Shown here piece after piece: positions 1 through 8,381 of a DNA stretch of 61,745 nt. Below the pieces are notes generated by a model, which saw only the letters and a list, made by a program, of their open reading frames with translations, ran no database searches and had not been told where the DNA came from. This stretch comes from an uncultured Lachnospiraceae bacterium (lineage in GTDB: Bacteria > Bacillota > Clostridia > Lachnospirales > Lachnospiraceae): assembly GCA_910588285.1 (NCBI GenBank), contig CAJUQB010000016.1:1-61745 (forward strand), written 5' to 3'. How positions within the stretch are numbered: the stretch's first letter is position 1; every line of letters begins with the position of its first letter. The position numbers and the translations under genes are program-made.

Positions 1-55
1 GATAATTTTTCCCTAAAAAGAGGGTATGAATATTTTCTCGTTCACTTACACTCAT
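1..55 (-). CDS. 5' end of an unidentified gene, cut by the window edge
   Basis: Read on the minus strand, an ATG at 55 opens a frame for 18 codons (MSVSERENIHTLFLGKNY) and runs off the left edge. It has a good ribosome site (GGAGG, 6-nt spacing) and a consensus promoter 33 nt upstream of the start, so it is probably a real gene. Eighteen residues are too few to name a family. It diverges from the primase-relaxase block and may be cargo or a transfer gene of element A. Confidence 0.5.
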   Translation of the reverse strand, partial: MSVSERENIHTLFLGKNY

Positions 56-87
56 AGCTTGCCTCCATATTCCGATTTGTCGAGTTA

Positions 88-116
88 ATTATACAGTACC
101 AAGCGGCAGATTTCAA
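88..116 (-). promoter_or_regulatory. Sigma-A promoter for the leftward gene
   Basis: On the minus strand TTGAAA (116-111) and TATAAT (93-88) are separated by exactly 17 nt. The -10 box lies 33 nt before the ATG at 55 and its GGAGG ribosome site. This is a near-consensus housekeeping promoter. Confidence 0.7.
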
Positions 117-149
117 GGCATGGTATGAAATTTTATGATAAGCGCACAG

Positions 150-180
150 GAAGGAACGGCAATGCCGCTCCTTCTTTTTT
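150..180 (+). terminator. Rho-independent terminator before the primase gene
   Basis: GAAGGAACGGC (150-160) and GCCGCTCCTTC (164-174) form an 11-bp stem with one mismatch and a 3-nt loop, followed by six T. It would stop transcripts coming from the left before the primase gene, or act as its leader attenuator. Confidence 0.6.
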
Positions 181-215
181 CGCCCCTTTTACATACCGGG
201 AAAGGGGGCATGACA

Positions 216-884
216 ATGAATTTATTTGAAGCGGTCAAGGACGCCATACCAACAAGGACGGCGGCGGAGCATTACGGGATCGAGGTCAAGCGGAACGGCA
301 TGGCCTGCTGTCCGTTCCATGATGACAGGACGCCCAGCATGAAGGTGGATAAGCGGTTCCACTGCTTCGGCTGTCAGGAGGACGGGGATGTGATCGACTT
401 TGTGGGCAAGCTGTTTGATCTCTCCCCCAAGAGAGCCGCCGAGAAGCTGGCGGAGGATTTCGGGGTGCGGTATGAGGGCCTGCAAACATGGCAGCCCCAG
501 AGGAGGCCGTCCGTCATTTCCAAGTTGGCGGCGGCACAGGAGTACCGCAAAAAGGAAAACCGCTGTTACCGTGTACTGTGCGAGTACCTCCATCTGCTCC
601 GTGACTGGAAGGAGCAATACGCACCAAAGCCGGAGGACGAGGACTGGCATCTTCTGTTCTGTGAAGCCTTGCAGAAGATGGACTATGTGGAGTATCTGCT
701 GGACGAGCTGATCTCCGGCACTCTGGAGGAGCGCACTGCCATCGTGAAGGAAAAGGAGAAAGAACTGGACGGTCTGGAAAAGAAGATCGCCGCTTTCGAC
801 CACAGGGGGACAGCCGACCCGCAGAGGGACAGCTTCCCCGGGAAGATGCGGAGTGTAAGGCTCCCGGAGGAACTGGCAATGTGA
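216..884 (+). CDS. CHC2 zinc-finger DNA primase-like protein
   Basis: The first 80 residues hold a DnaG-type CHC2 zinc finger: CCPFHDDRTPS, then a phenylalanine-rich HCFGCQEDGDVIDFV segment supplying the last two cysteines. No Toprim domain follows; the remaining 140 residues are charged, probably helical. The protein is therefore shorter than a true primase. Such stand-alone CHC2 proteins sit beside the relaxase in Tn1549-like conjugative elements, where they are thought to help replicate transferred single-stranded DNA. ATG 216 has the better ribosome-site spacing (GGGGG, 7 nt) than ATG 210. The relaxase gene follows 24 nt downstream, presumably in one operon. Confidence 0.85.
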   Translation: MNLFEAVKDAIPTRTAAEHYGIEVKRNGMACCPFHDDRTPSMKVDKRFHCFGCQEDGDVIDFVGKLFDLSPKRAAEKLAEDFGVRYEGLQTWQPQRRPSVISKLAAAQEYRKKENRCYRVLCEYLHLLRDWKEQYAPKPEDEDWHLLFCEALQKMDYVEYLLDELISGTLEERTAIVKEKEKELDGLEKKIAAFDHRGTADPQRDSFPGKMRSVRLPEELAM

Positions 885-908
885 GATCATGAATGAGGGA
901 GGTGGGCT

Positions 909-2324
909 ATGGCGGCAACACGGCTGATCGCGCTCCACATCAACAAGGGCAAGACTATCGCCCAGACGCTGGCGGACAGGACGGACTATTCCAAGAATGA
1001 GGAAAAGACCGAGGGCGGAAAATATATCTCCAGCTATGAGTGCGACGCCCGGACAGCGGATGAGCAGTTCCTTCTGTCAAAGCGGCAGTACGAACACATG
1101 ACGGGCCGCCGCCAGAAACATGATGTCATCGCCTACCAAATACGCCAGTCCTTCAAACCGGGCGAGGTCACGCCGGAGGAGGCCAACCGTATCGGCTATG
1201 AGCTGGGGATGCGCTTCACGAAAGGCAAACACGCCTTTATCGTTGCCACCCACACCGACCGGGCGCATATCCACAATCACATCATCTTCAATTCCACCTC
1301 CCTGGACTGCACCCGGAAGTTCAGGGATTTCCATTTGTCCGGGCTGGCCCTGCAACGGGTCAGTGACCGGCTGTGTCTGGAGCATGGGCTTTCTGTCATA
1401 GTGCCGCGCCCCTACCGGGAACGAAAAAAGCGCACCGAGTACCCCAAGCGGACTTCCAACCGTGACGATCTGCGGGCAGCCATTGACGCGGCTATGCAGA
1501 GAAATCCGAAAGACTTTGAGGAACTGATCTCCTTCCTGGTGGAGGCCGGGTGCGAGTACAAACCGGGCAAGCGGCCTTCCATCCGATGCAGGGGACACGA
1601 CCGTTTCTCCCGGTTCAGTTCGCTGAAAGAGGGCTATACGGTCGATGACCTGAAAGACGCTATTGCCGGGAAACGCCGGGAGCGGTCTGCGGGGAAAAGC
1701 CAGCAAGTCCACGACAAGAAGTTTTCCCTTCTCATTGACATTCAAGCGAAGCTGGACGAGGGGAAGGGCGCCGGATACCAGCGGTGGGCGACCCTCTTTA
1801 ACCTGAAACAGATGGCACAGGTCATGTGCTTTTTGCAGGAGAATGAGATCGACAGCTTTGACGAACTGGCGGCGAGGGCGGATGCGTCAGTTTCCCAATT
1901 CAACGGTCTGGGGGACTCCATCAAGGCGGCGGAACAGCGGATGCAGGAGATCGCCGCATTGAAAAAACACATCATCAACTACTCCAAGACCAGGGAGGTC
2001 TATGTGGCCTACCGCAAGGCAGGGTACAGTAAAAAGTTCTTTGAGGGGCATCGGGAGGCCATCACGCTGCACAAAGCGGCGAAGGAGGCTTTTGAACAAC
2101 TCGGCTTGAAAAAACTCCCCCGTGTCAAGGAGTTGAACGCCGAGTATGCCCAGCTTCTGGAGCAGAAACGGGCGGCATACCCGGCGTACCGAAAGGCAAG
2201 GGCGGAGATGCAGGAGTATCTTGTGGCGCAGAAAGTGGCGGCTGTCCTTCTGGAAAAGGAGAAGGAACAGGCGGCTATGGAGGAGCGGCGCAAGGAGGAA
2301 CAGCGCACCGATCAGCACAGATGA
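909..2324 (+). CDS. Relaxase/mobilization nuclease (MobA/VirD2 type)
   Basis: This 471-residue protein nicks the origin of transfer and pilots the strand into the recipient. The HUH metal motif is clear at about residues 115-123 (HTDRAHIHNHIIF), and N-terminal tyrosines (for example in DYSKN near residue 27) are candidates for the attacking residue. After residue 280 it becomes charged and coiled-coil-like, as is usual for Firmicute relaxases. The start is an ATG after GGGAGGTGGG. It follows the CHC2 primase and ends just before a strong terminator and a remarkable hairpin array, a plausible place for oriT. It is full length with no disruption. Confidence 0.92.
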   Translation: MAATRLIALHINKGKTIAQTLADRTDYSKNEEKTEGGKYISSYECDARTADEQFLLSKRQYEHMTGRRQKHDVIAYQIRQSFKPGEVTPEEANRIGYELGMRFTKGKHAFIVATHTDRAHIHNHIIFNSTSLDCTRKFRDFHLSGLALQRVSDRLCLEHGLSVIVPRPYRERKKRTEYPKRTSNRDDLRAAIDAAMQRNPKDFEELISFLVEAGCEYKPGKRPSIRCRGHDRFSRFSSLKEGYTVDDLKDAIAGKRRERSAGKSQQVHDKKFSLLIDIQAKLDEGKGAGYQRWATLFNLKQMAQVMCFLQENEIDSFDELAARADASVSQFNGLGDSIKAAEQRMQEIAALKKHIINYSKTREVYVAYRKAGYSKKFFEGHREAITLHKAAKEAFEQLGLKKLPRVKELNAEYAQLLEQKRAAYPAYRKARAEMQEYLVAQKVAAVLLEKEKEQAAMEERRKEEQRTDQHR

Positions 2325-2329
2325 TCTTG

Positions 2330-2371
2330 GCGGGGCTGGCTTACAGGGATGTAGGCCAGCCCCGCTTTTTT
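2330..2371 (+). terminator. Strong terminator after the relaxase
   Basis: GCGGGGCTGGC (2330-2340) pairs perfectly with GCCAGCCCCGC (2355-2365), an 11-bp GC-rich stem with a 14-nt loop, followed by six T. It starts 6 nt after the relaxase stop codon. Confidence 0.9.
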
Positions 2372-2412
2372 CTTTTCCCCGGAAACACCGAGGCGGTCGT
2401 TTCCGGCTCCAC

Positions 2413-2594
2413 GCGGGGCGCAAGCCCCGCCTGTCCCTGCGGAGCAGGGACAACAGCGTTCGGGAACCGAACGCGCAGCCAGCCCCGGCAACGGGGCTGT
2501 TCAAGGGGTTTGGGGTGCTACCCCAACAAGCAGAGAAACAGACATCCGGCGGCAACGCCGGATGTCTGTTTCGTGCATTTGTATATACAAATGC
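2413..2594. repeat. Array of seven consecutive perfect hairpins
   Basis: Seven inverted repeats follow one another with only short linkers: 2413-2430 (7 bp, loop GCAA), 2433-2451 (8 bp, loop GGA), 2457-2473 (7 bp, GAA), 2481-2498 (7 bp, GCAA), 2510-2526 (6 bp, TGCTA), 2536-2571 (16 bp, GCAA) and 2575-2594 (a 20-nt palindrome). None has a T-run, so they are not ordinary terminators. Three share the GNRA tetraloop GCAA. The position directly behind the relaxase suggests an oriT or single-strand origin, or a structured RNA; neither is proven. No gene lies in the 2325-2856 gap. Confidence 0.85.
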
Positions 2595-2752
2595 CCTGCT
2601 TGCCAAAGTTATACCAAATTGCGTAGCCCCCAGCTTGTGCAAATACCAAAAGCCCGCAAAACACCGGGGATGAGCGGGTTTTCCGCTTGTTTTAGTCTGC
2701 TCAAAACATACAATGCGGTTTCCGGCTTTCAGCAAAAATGCGAATGAGGGTA

Positions 2753-2781
2753 TTGTTTTCCTCTGCGGAAATCGGTATAAT
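2753..2781 (+). promoter_or_regulatory. Promoter of the GRAM-like gene
   Basis: TTGTTT (2753-2758) and TATAAT (2776-2781) are separated by 17 nt and lie 75 nt before the ATG at 2857. It sits beyond the hairpin array and opens the cargo zone. Confidence 0.6.
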
Positions 2782-2856
2782 ATATCGTGTATAGCTGTGT
2801 GTGCTTTTTCAAATTGGGCTTGATGCTCAGACAAAATATAAAAGGTGGAACTACTT

Positions 2857-3180
2857 ATGGCAAAATTTCAACTGAACCCCAACGAGACAATGATTGGTAG
2901 CGGACAGGTGGCGCTCCATCAAAAGCAGTTTCTCAACACAAAGCCCTTTAGCGGGAACATCTATATCACCAACCAGCGGGCCTGCTTTTATATCAGCATG
3001 GTCGGCAGCCCGGAAATGGATTTGCCCCTTTCGGAAATCAAGGGCTTTTCCGTTGGGAAAAAGGCGCTGTTTACGGCGGTGACGATCCACAGCCGGGCGG
3101 ATGAAAATTATGTGTTTACCGGGTTCCCGGTCAAAAAACTGCAAGACTGGCTGAGGCAGGCCGGTGTCCGGGAGTTATAG
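2857..3180 (+). CDS. Small GRAM/PH-like domain protein
   Basis: The 107-residue protein begins MAKFQLNPNE and contains the pattern of a GRAM/YokE-like fold: a short helix-turn, then NIYITNQRACFYI (the typical TNxR strand) and paired beta strands up to VTIHSRADENYVFTGF, ending in a helix. No signal peptide or membrane segment is seen. The ATG at 2857 follows AAAGGTGG with 8-nt spacing, better than an upstream GTG. Its role is unknown; GRAM/PH-like folds bind lipids or peptides. First gene of the cargo zone of element A. Confidence 0.65.
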   Translation: MAKFQLNPNETMIGSGQVALHQKQFLNTKPFSGNIYITNQRACFYISMVGSPEMDLPLSEIKGFSVGKKALFTAVTIHSRADENYVFTGFPVKKLQDWLRQAGVREL

Positions 3181-3262
3181 TACAAGCAACGATATCGGCC
3201 TGCTTTGTTTGCGCGCAAATTGTCCGTTAGGACAAATGACTGAAGGCCAATGGAGGTATATT

Positions 3263-4042
3263 ATGAGCAAATACACACTTGATACAGACTTCTCTGCTTT
3301 AAGCGGTCAAAAAGCAAATAACTGGATACTGAAATTTCGAGGTATAGCTGAAACTGCATTCAAAAATAGCGATAATCGCTCCCGGTTGCTTGGAAATTTA
3401 CTTGTGATTGAGCGATATGTTCATACTCTCCAGCAGGGGCTGTCGGTTACAGGTAACCGGCCTACTACTGTTTTGATAAATGCACTTAATCTGCTTTGGA
3501 ACTATGCCGAGGGAGCTGTTACAGCGATAGACTTCCAAGATTTCGCAAACAATATTTATGCCAGTACACTTGCATACCACTCCGATGAGGAATTATCAGA
3601 TACACAAGAACTTTTTTATGAGCAAAATTTCGGGAATACAAAGTTAACCAGAGTTGAGTGGGAAATTATCACATGGGTATCGGCGCTTTTGATGGAATTG
3701 GTGGCAATCGAAGGTGGACATCTGGACTTTGAAGAGGTGGCATCCTATGAGCAGATTGGCTTCGCCAATTTTGATGATTTATGGGGTGTTTTAACCGATG
3801 CTTGTATTTATCTTTCTAACATATCACTTCCGTCCAGTACAGGCAGTGATTATGAAAAAGCAACTGAGCAGCTATATAAAACATCCCTCTTCTGTAATAT
3901 CGTGCAAGACATTCAAAGCTGCTTGAAAACTGCAATCAATACTCCTTCAGAACAATATGCAGATTTGCGGATTAAATATCAGCATTGTACAATTCTTCCA
4001 ACCGAATATGCGGTAGATTTAATAAATTTTCTGGGAAATTGA
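3263..4042 (+). CDS. Unknown soluble protein, possible immunity/cargo protein
   Basis: A 259-residue protein (MSKYTLDTDF...) with no membrane segment, largely helical in appearance and acidic. ATG 3263 has a fine ribosome site (GGAGG, 7-nt spacing). The gene is clearly richer in A and T than its neighbours, indicating separate acquisition. I recognise no family. Being a lone acidic cytosolic protein in a cargo zone it could be an immunity protein, but that is only inference. Confidence 0.55.
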   Translation: MSKYTLDTDFSALSGQKANNWILKFRGIAETAFKNSDNRSRLLGNLLVIERYVHTLQQGLSVTGNRPTTVLINALNLLWNYAEGAVTAIDFQDFANNIYASTLAYHSDEELSDTQELFYEQNFGNTKLTRVEWEIITWVSALLMELVAIEGGHLDFEEVASYEQIGFANFDDLWGVLTDACIYLSNISLPSSTGSDYEKATEQLYKTSLFCNIVQDIQSCLKTAINTPSEQYADLRIKYQHCTILPTEYAVDLINFLGN

Positions 4043-4119
4043 GAAGTGAAGATTGAAAATGTTCTTTAAGCCTCATCTGTCAACAAAACGCACTTGTGAC
4101 TTAGGAGGGCGGTGCATAC

Positions 4120-4839
4120 ATGAAAAACAGTCAACACTCCATCCCCACCATCCTGCGGAATATCGTGTGCGCCGCCCTTGCGCTCTGGCTGATGCTGGCC
4201 GCGCCCACTGGCTGGCTGTACGACCTGTGGGCTGGCACAGGGACGGGGCAAGGCCAGCGGCCCGGTGAGGGCGTCCAGCAGCTCCGGCGGCAGGAGGACG
4301 TGTCATCATTCTTTTACGCCCAGACCCCGGCAACGGTGACAGGCGGCGAGCTGGTGGCCTGCCCGCTGGCCCGTCTGCGGGACGCGGCGCAGGAGGGGAC
4401 GCACTATCACCGCAGCTATGGCGCAAAACGGGCGGTATCCGTTTCGGAATACATTTATGCCGACTATCCCCTCCCGCCTTGGCAGAGGATACTCCAGGGG
4501 CTTGTTGGCGGATATTATAACCGCTACTATCTGGCGGAGCTGGAGGACGGCTCCTGGCTGTGCGTGTACTTTGACGATTACCTGACGCTGACGGGCGGGG
4601 ACGAATATCCCACGGGCTATCTCCGCTATACCACCACCGAGGAGCGCCGGGTGCTGAACCAGATGCAGGCGGACTATGACCTTGATACCGTCTATGTACT
4701 GGATATGTACCGGCATGGGAAAGTCAGTTGGATGCTGGATGTTCTGCTCCGGCTTGCGGTGCTGGCCGTTGTGGGCGTATTAGCATTGTCTGCCCGAAAG
4801 TTATGGAGCAGTAAAAGAGCGTTTGAGGAGTTTACTTAA
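4120..4839 (+). CDS. Bitopic membrane protein of unknown function
   Basis: 239 residues. A hydrophobic helix at about residues 12-32 (IVCAALALWLMLAAPTGWLY) and a second at about 207-228 flank an extracytoplasmic domain rich in tyrosine (GGYYNRYYLAELEDGSWLCVYF). A short basic tail (SARKLWSSKR) follows the second helix. The gene is GC-rich like the element backbone. Its last base pairs overlap the ATG of the next gene (4839), suggesting co-translation. The family is not recognised. Confidence 0.6.
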   Translation: MKNSQHSIPTILRNIVCAALALWLMLAAPTGWLYDLWAGTGTGQGQRPGEGVQQLRRQEDVSSFFYAQTPATVTGGELVACPLARLRDAAQEGTHYHRSYGAKRAVSVSEYIYADYPLPPWQRILQGLVGGYYNRYYLAELEDGSWLCVYFDDYLTLTGGDEYPTGYLRYTTTEERRVLNQMQADYDLDTVYVLDMYRHGKVSWMLDVLLRLAVLAVVGVLALSARKLWSSKRAFEEFT

Positions 4840-5654
4840 TGGACACCGAAAAATATTGGAGCACAACCGATCTAAACAAATTTGTCTATCAGCAAACAAA
4901 AGTGCTGTGTGAAACAAACGGCTTTGTATTGAGTCCCCGGAGAGCTAAAACCTTGGTACGCATCAAGGGACACCTTATACAAATCGTGCGCCCGGAGATT
5001 TCGTATTCACACACAGAAATTCGTTTTGGCGTATCTCCCACGACTTCTTTTATGGATGTTATTTTTGCAGATAATGTGGTCTTTCCCCGCAAAACAAATG
5101 ATAGTAGTGTAAAGTTCTTTAACAACTATTACATGGTCGGCATTGACATGAATAACATTAAATGGGTCTATGACAGTGAACAGATGAAAGCGGTTTGGGA
5201 TGAGGTAGTTGACCCGCAGATTAAAACAGAGGTAATCTCTGTTCTTGACACAATCAACTTTGAACAATATTCTTCTTTATGTGAACAACGGAGGTATGGC
5301 CCCCTGAGATGTGGGATAAATCCCGGCACTGACAATGCTGTATGGCATATGGCACGAGGGCATAACAGAATATGGGAAGGGAATATCACTGATAGCGTAC
5401 CCATGTTGGAACGAGCATTGCAAGGAAATAAGAAATACCTTGATTTTTACAAAGACACCGGAGACCGTATTCAAGAGGAATATTCTTCTATACAAGAACT
5501 GCTTACAATCATTAAAAATGGTGGCGCTGACATGGAGGCCCAAGTTTTAGATTATATGCAAGGACTGGAACGAACCGCACTAAACAAAACATGGGGAGTT
5601 GCATTATCTCCAGAGGGTGAAACTATCCGACTAAAGAAAAAAGAACTTCTTTGA
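4839..5654 (+). CDS. Unknown cytosolic protein
   Basis: 271 residues starting MDTEKYWSTTDL, without signal peptide or membrane helix. The N-terminal half alternates hydrophobic and polar residues (beta-rich look); the C-terminal half is helical (DRIQEEYSSIQELLTIIKNG). It is AT-rich compared with the gene it overlaps by one base, so the pair was probably assembled from different sources. I see no catalytic motif and recognise no family. Confidence 0.55.
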   Translation: MDTEKYWSTTDLNKFVYQQTKVLCETNGFVLSPRRAKTLVRIKGHLIQIVRPEISYSHTEIRFGVSPTTSFMDVIFADNVVFPRKTNDSSVKFFNNYYMVGIDMNNIKWVYDSEQMKAVWDEVVDPQIKTEVISVLDTINFEQYSSLCEQRRYGPLRCGINPGTDNAVWHMARGHNRIWEGNITDSVPMLERALQGNKKYLDFYKDTGDRIQEEYSSIQELLTIIKNGGADMEAQVLDYMQGLERTALNKTWGVALSPEGETIRLKKKELL

Positions 5655-5748
5655 ATATATACCATAGAATATTCCAGCCGCCAAGGTCAACGGCATATAA
5701 AAAACCGTTGGATGGGTGGCTGGCTATTGCGGAGGGAAACAGCACACT

Positions 5749-6456
5749 ATGGAAACCGTCAGACGCGGCTATGAGCCGAAGGACGAAAAAGAGTTTGGCC
5801 CCAAGGCGGCGGGCAAGCTGAACGCCGCCGCACAGGAGCTTGTTTTCCTGATGGATCGGGGCTATGATACAAAGTCCGCCTCCACCTTTGTGGGGAACCA
5901 CCATCTGCTCTCCGAGCGCCAGCGGCTGGCCCTGGCCCGGATCACCTCGACACAGGCCGCACTCCGGCAGCGGGAGGAAAAGCGGCTGCCCCATGCGCCG
6001 GACTCGCTGGTGCTGGACGGCTTTAACGTGATTATCACCTTGGAGGTGGCTCTATCCGGCTCCCTGCTCCTGGCGGGGATGGACGGCACGATCCGGGACT
6101 TGGCCGGGTTGCGGGGGAGCTACCGGGTGGTGGACAAGACGGTGCGGGCGGTGGAACTGCTGCTGGGGCGTCTGGACGAGCTGGGCGTGAAAGAGGCGCT
6201 GTTCTATCTGGACAAGCAGGTGTCCAACTCCGGCCGCCTGCGCTCGCTGCTGCTGGACAAGGGGTCGGCTCACGGCGTGGCGGTTCAGGTGGAGCTGCAC
6301 CCCAGCGTGGACGGCCAACTCTCCCGCATGGAGCGGGTGGTCACATCGGACGCTATCATTCTGGATAAATGCGGTAGCTGGTACAACCTGCTCCGGGGGC
6401 TGATTGAGCAGGAGATACCTGACGCCTGGGTTTTTCGTTTGGATGGGATGTCATAG
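5749..6456 (+). CDS. DUF434/DUF5616-like protein with a PIN/NYN-like motif
   Basis: About 235 residues. The N-terminus (RRGYEPKDEKEF) matches the signature I associate with DUF434. The centre (about residues 85-100, DSLVLDGFNVIITLEVALSG) has the aspartate-glycine-x-asparagine pattern of NYN/PIN-type RNase folds and matches what I know as DUF5616. Further acidic residues (FYLDKQVSNSGRLR, SDAIILDKCG) could complete a metal site. An RNA-cleaving role is inference from the motif. The start is uncertain: ATG 5749 is preferred although its ribosome site is distant, and a GTG at 5716 is also possible. GC content matches the backbone. Confidence 0.6.
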   Translation: METVRRGYEPKDEKEFGPKAAGKLNAAAQELVFLMDRGYDTKSASTFVGNHHLLSERQRLALARITSTQAALRQREEKRLPHAPDSLVLDGFNVIITLEVALSGSLLLAGMDGTIRDLAGLRGSYRVVDKTVRAVELLLGRLDELGVKEALFYLDKQVSNSGRLRSLLLDKGSAHGVAVQVELHPSVDGQLSRMERVVTSDAIILDKCGSWYNLLRGLIEQEIPDAWVFRLDGMS

Positions 6457-6468
6457 CAGAAAAAAGTC

Positions 6469-6485
6469 CGGGGGTGCTACCCCCG
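6469..6485 (+). repeat. Small hairpin matching hairpin 5 of the relaxase array
   Basis: CGGGGG and CCCCCG flank the loop TGCTA. Stem and loop are nearly the same as in the fifth hairpin at 2510-2526. It lies 13 nt after the DUF434-like gene with no T-run. The repeat suggests a copied junction motif of the element rather than a terminator. Confidence 0.5.
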
Positions 6486-6534
6486 AACGATGCTGATGGT
6501 GTTCAAGAACAAATTTTGAATAAGGTGGGCAAAT

Positions 6535-6981
6535 ATGTCAGATCATCTTGTGAAAATAATACCTAAAGACCCGTTTTGTAAAGTTTCAAATGCAGCACTT
6601 CAATCAGCAAAATCATTCCTCGAAAAACAGATACGCTGTGATTCTGTTGAAATTGAGTTCAATGAAACGCCGATATTTGTTGATTGTGGCTCGAATCTGG
6701 AACATATTTCTTGCCCGAACTGTGGAGAAATGCTTGATTTCGGTTGGTGGGGCGAAGCTATGGACAAAGCCGCTGAAAGTGAATTTACATTAATGGAAGT
6801 TGAAATGCCTTGTTGTAGGAACATTATTTCGCTTAATGACCTAAACTATTATTTCCCCTGTGGATTTGCGTGTTGCTTAATTCAAATTTACAATCCAGAA
6901 CAGAATATTGAAGATGAGATTATAGATGTAATACAAAATATTCTTGGTAGCTGTGTCTGCATCGTTGAGGCGCATATATAG
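6535..6981 (+). CDS. Small cysteine-rich protein with zinc-ribbon-like motif
   Basis: 148 residues. CPNCG at about residue 61 and CC/C residues at about 92-93 and 110-115 could form a zinc ribbon around an otherwise mixed fold. It has no signal peptide and no membrane helix, and is AT-rich. A tryptophan pair (FGWWGEAMD) follows the first knuckle. The start ATG has AAGGTGG at normal spacing. The family is not recognised; by context it is cargo or an immunity protein. Confidence 0.55.
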   Translation: MSDHLVKIIPKDPFCKVSNAALQSAKSFLEKQIRCDSVEIEFNETPIFVDCGSNLEHISCPNCGEMLDFGWWGEAMDKAAESEFTLMEVEMPCCRNIISLNDLNYYFPCGFACCLIQIYNPEQNIEDEIIDVIQNILGSCVCIVEAHI

Positions 6982-7076
6982 TTCTACCTTGTCACTTTGT
7001 CGTAGCCAAAAAAGTTCCTATCTTAATTTCGTCCCTACCAGATGGTAGGGGCATTTCTCATGAGAAAAAGGTACCT

Positions 7077-7235
7077 ATGGCCAATACCTCCAGCAAGACC
7101 AAGACCACCCGCCGCCCAGACTGCGTGACCGAGGTACGCATGGGCAACATTGGCCTCACCGTGATTGCCGTTTCTGCCAGCGGCGCAGGCCAAGGGAATA
7201 ATCTACCATGTAAAGTACAGGCATTCCTGCAATAA
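7077..7235 (+). pseudogene. tnpW: Truncated tnpW copy 1
   Basis: The start is intact: MANTSSKTKTTRRPDC, then VTEVRMGNIGLTV, which matches the N-terminal half of the transposon-encoded protein TnpW. After the codons for LTV the frame departs from the family and runs into the 3' end of the minus-strand gene at 7156-7635, stopping at 7235. The hairpin CCCTACCA/TGGTAGGG at 7033-7050 precedes it, in the place taken by the terminator in front of the other copy at 11744. This is the first of three tnpW fragments that break at nearly the same codon. Confidence 0.7.
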
Positions 7236-7635
7236 AAATCCAAAAATATTCGTTAACATAAAGAGAAAGCCCTATTGATGCCAGCTCAGCCATAAACGGC
7301 GAGTTAACAAAATCTGAACCTACTACATTCAAAAATAAAAACGACAATGTGATAATAAGTTCACAGGAAAGCCATAAAAAAGCCACCAAACAATAAACAA
7401 TTCCACAAAGAGGCAGTTTGTTTCGATCTTCTGGAGCCGTTTCAGAGCTTTTTGATCTGGTACGCTGAGGGGAAATTAAAAGATTGCGTAACTTTGGGTG
7501 CTTTATTGTATAAAAAAATCTTGCTGACAGTAAAAAGGGGAAATAACAAGAGCAAAGTCGTTCCAGAAAAATCACTATTGCTACTTCTTCAATCCACAAA
7601 AAGAAGATAAGACATAAACTTGTTTCAATATTCAC
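7156..7635 (-). CDS. Four-helix-type membrane protein (cassette gene)
   Basis: 159 residues with hydrophobic segments at about 5-25, 30-45, 78-103 and 118-145. Residues LLISPQR (about 53) resemble LLISPRV in the minus-strand gene at 11192-11587, and both continue into a membrane helix at the same distance, so the two are probably distant paralogues. Its 3' end overlaps the broken tnpW copy at 7077-7235. The family is unknown; a membrane immunity protein is one guess. Confidence 0.5.
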   Translation of the reverse strand: MNIETSLCLIFFLWIEEVAIVIFLERLCSCYFPFLLSARFFYTIKHPKLRNLLISPQRTRSKSSETAPEDRNKLPLCGIVYCLVAFLWLSCELIITLSFLFLNVVGSDFVNSPFMAELASIGLSLYVNEYFWIFIAGMPVLYMVDYSLGLRRWQKRQSR

Positions 7636-7727
7636 CCCAATACCCCCCTAATTATATTATGGAAAAAATCATCAATCAAAACTCCCGCCTCCCGTTTTAT
7701 TTCTTGAGGCCAGTCCCTCAATGCATA

Positions 7728-8291
7728 TCAACTTCCATCAGGAGCCGTCCATCCCCGCTCAATATTTTTCAAGAAATCTCCGTGGGAAACAATCGGGGAC
7801 TCCAGCTTATACCCCTTGCGTTTCATCACCCGGAACTTGAAATCCAGCATCTCGGCCGGCACACAGAGGAGACTTGCCGCCTGGAAGAAGAACAGGTCAT
7901 CGTTCAGGACTTCCAGCACGTCATCATCGGAAAGGAGCAGTTCAGAGGCAAAGATGTTCGCCTCGTACTCCCTGAAATCCACGGTATCAAACAGGACCAT
8001 CTCATGGAAAGCCGCCATCGCCCCAGCCGAATTGTGCAGTACACAGTGTCCGATCTCATGGGCAAGGACGACCCTCTGCAATTCCTCCGGCAGGTCGCTG
8101 TTGATGGTGATGTGCTTCATCCGGCGATGCACGATAAAAAAGCCCTTGCAGCACCCCTCATAAAGCCCAAGAGATTCGTAACTGACGATGATCTTCATCG
8201 TCCTCGCCAGCCGGAACGGGTCGGTCTCATCGTACTTCCGCATGACCCGCTTGACTTCATCGGCAATATAGCTGATATTGATGGCAGACAA
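7728..8291 (-). CDS. ImmA/IrrE family metallopeptidase
   Basis: 187 residues with the zinc-peptidase motif HEIGHCVLH (about residues 77-85) and a downstream glutamate region (EYEANIFASELL), the layout of ImmA/IrrE proteins. ImmA cleaves the XRE repressor of ICEBs1 after DNA damage or quorum signals. The XRE gene lies directly upstream on the same strand (8382-8822) with a 90-nt gap, so the two probably form an operon. A second ImmA-like gene (9089-9808) lies on the opposite side of the shared promoter region. Confidence in the family is high; the repressor substrate is inferred. Confidence 0.88.
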   Translation of the reverse strand: MSAINISYIADEVKRVMRKYDETDPFRLARTMKIIVSYESLGLYEGCCKGFFIVHRRMKHITINSDLPEELQRVVLAHEIGHCVLHNSAGAMAAFHEMVLFDTVDFREYEANIFASELLLSDDDVLEVLNDDLFFFQAASLLCVPAEMLDFKFRVMKRKGYKLESPIVSHGDFLKNIERGWTAPDGS

Positions 8292-8381
8292 CAGTTTCCA
8301 CTTCCTCCCTGTCCCCGGATCGGGAACCTACACGGACGCCCCCGGCATACCAGCCGGAGCGCCAAGAAATCCTCTGACATA

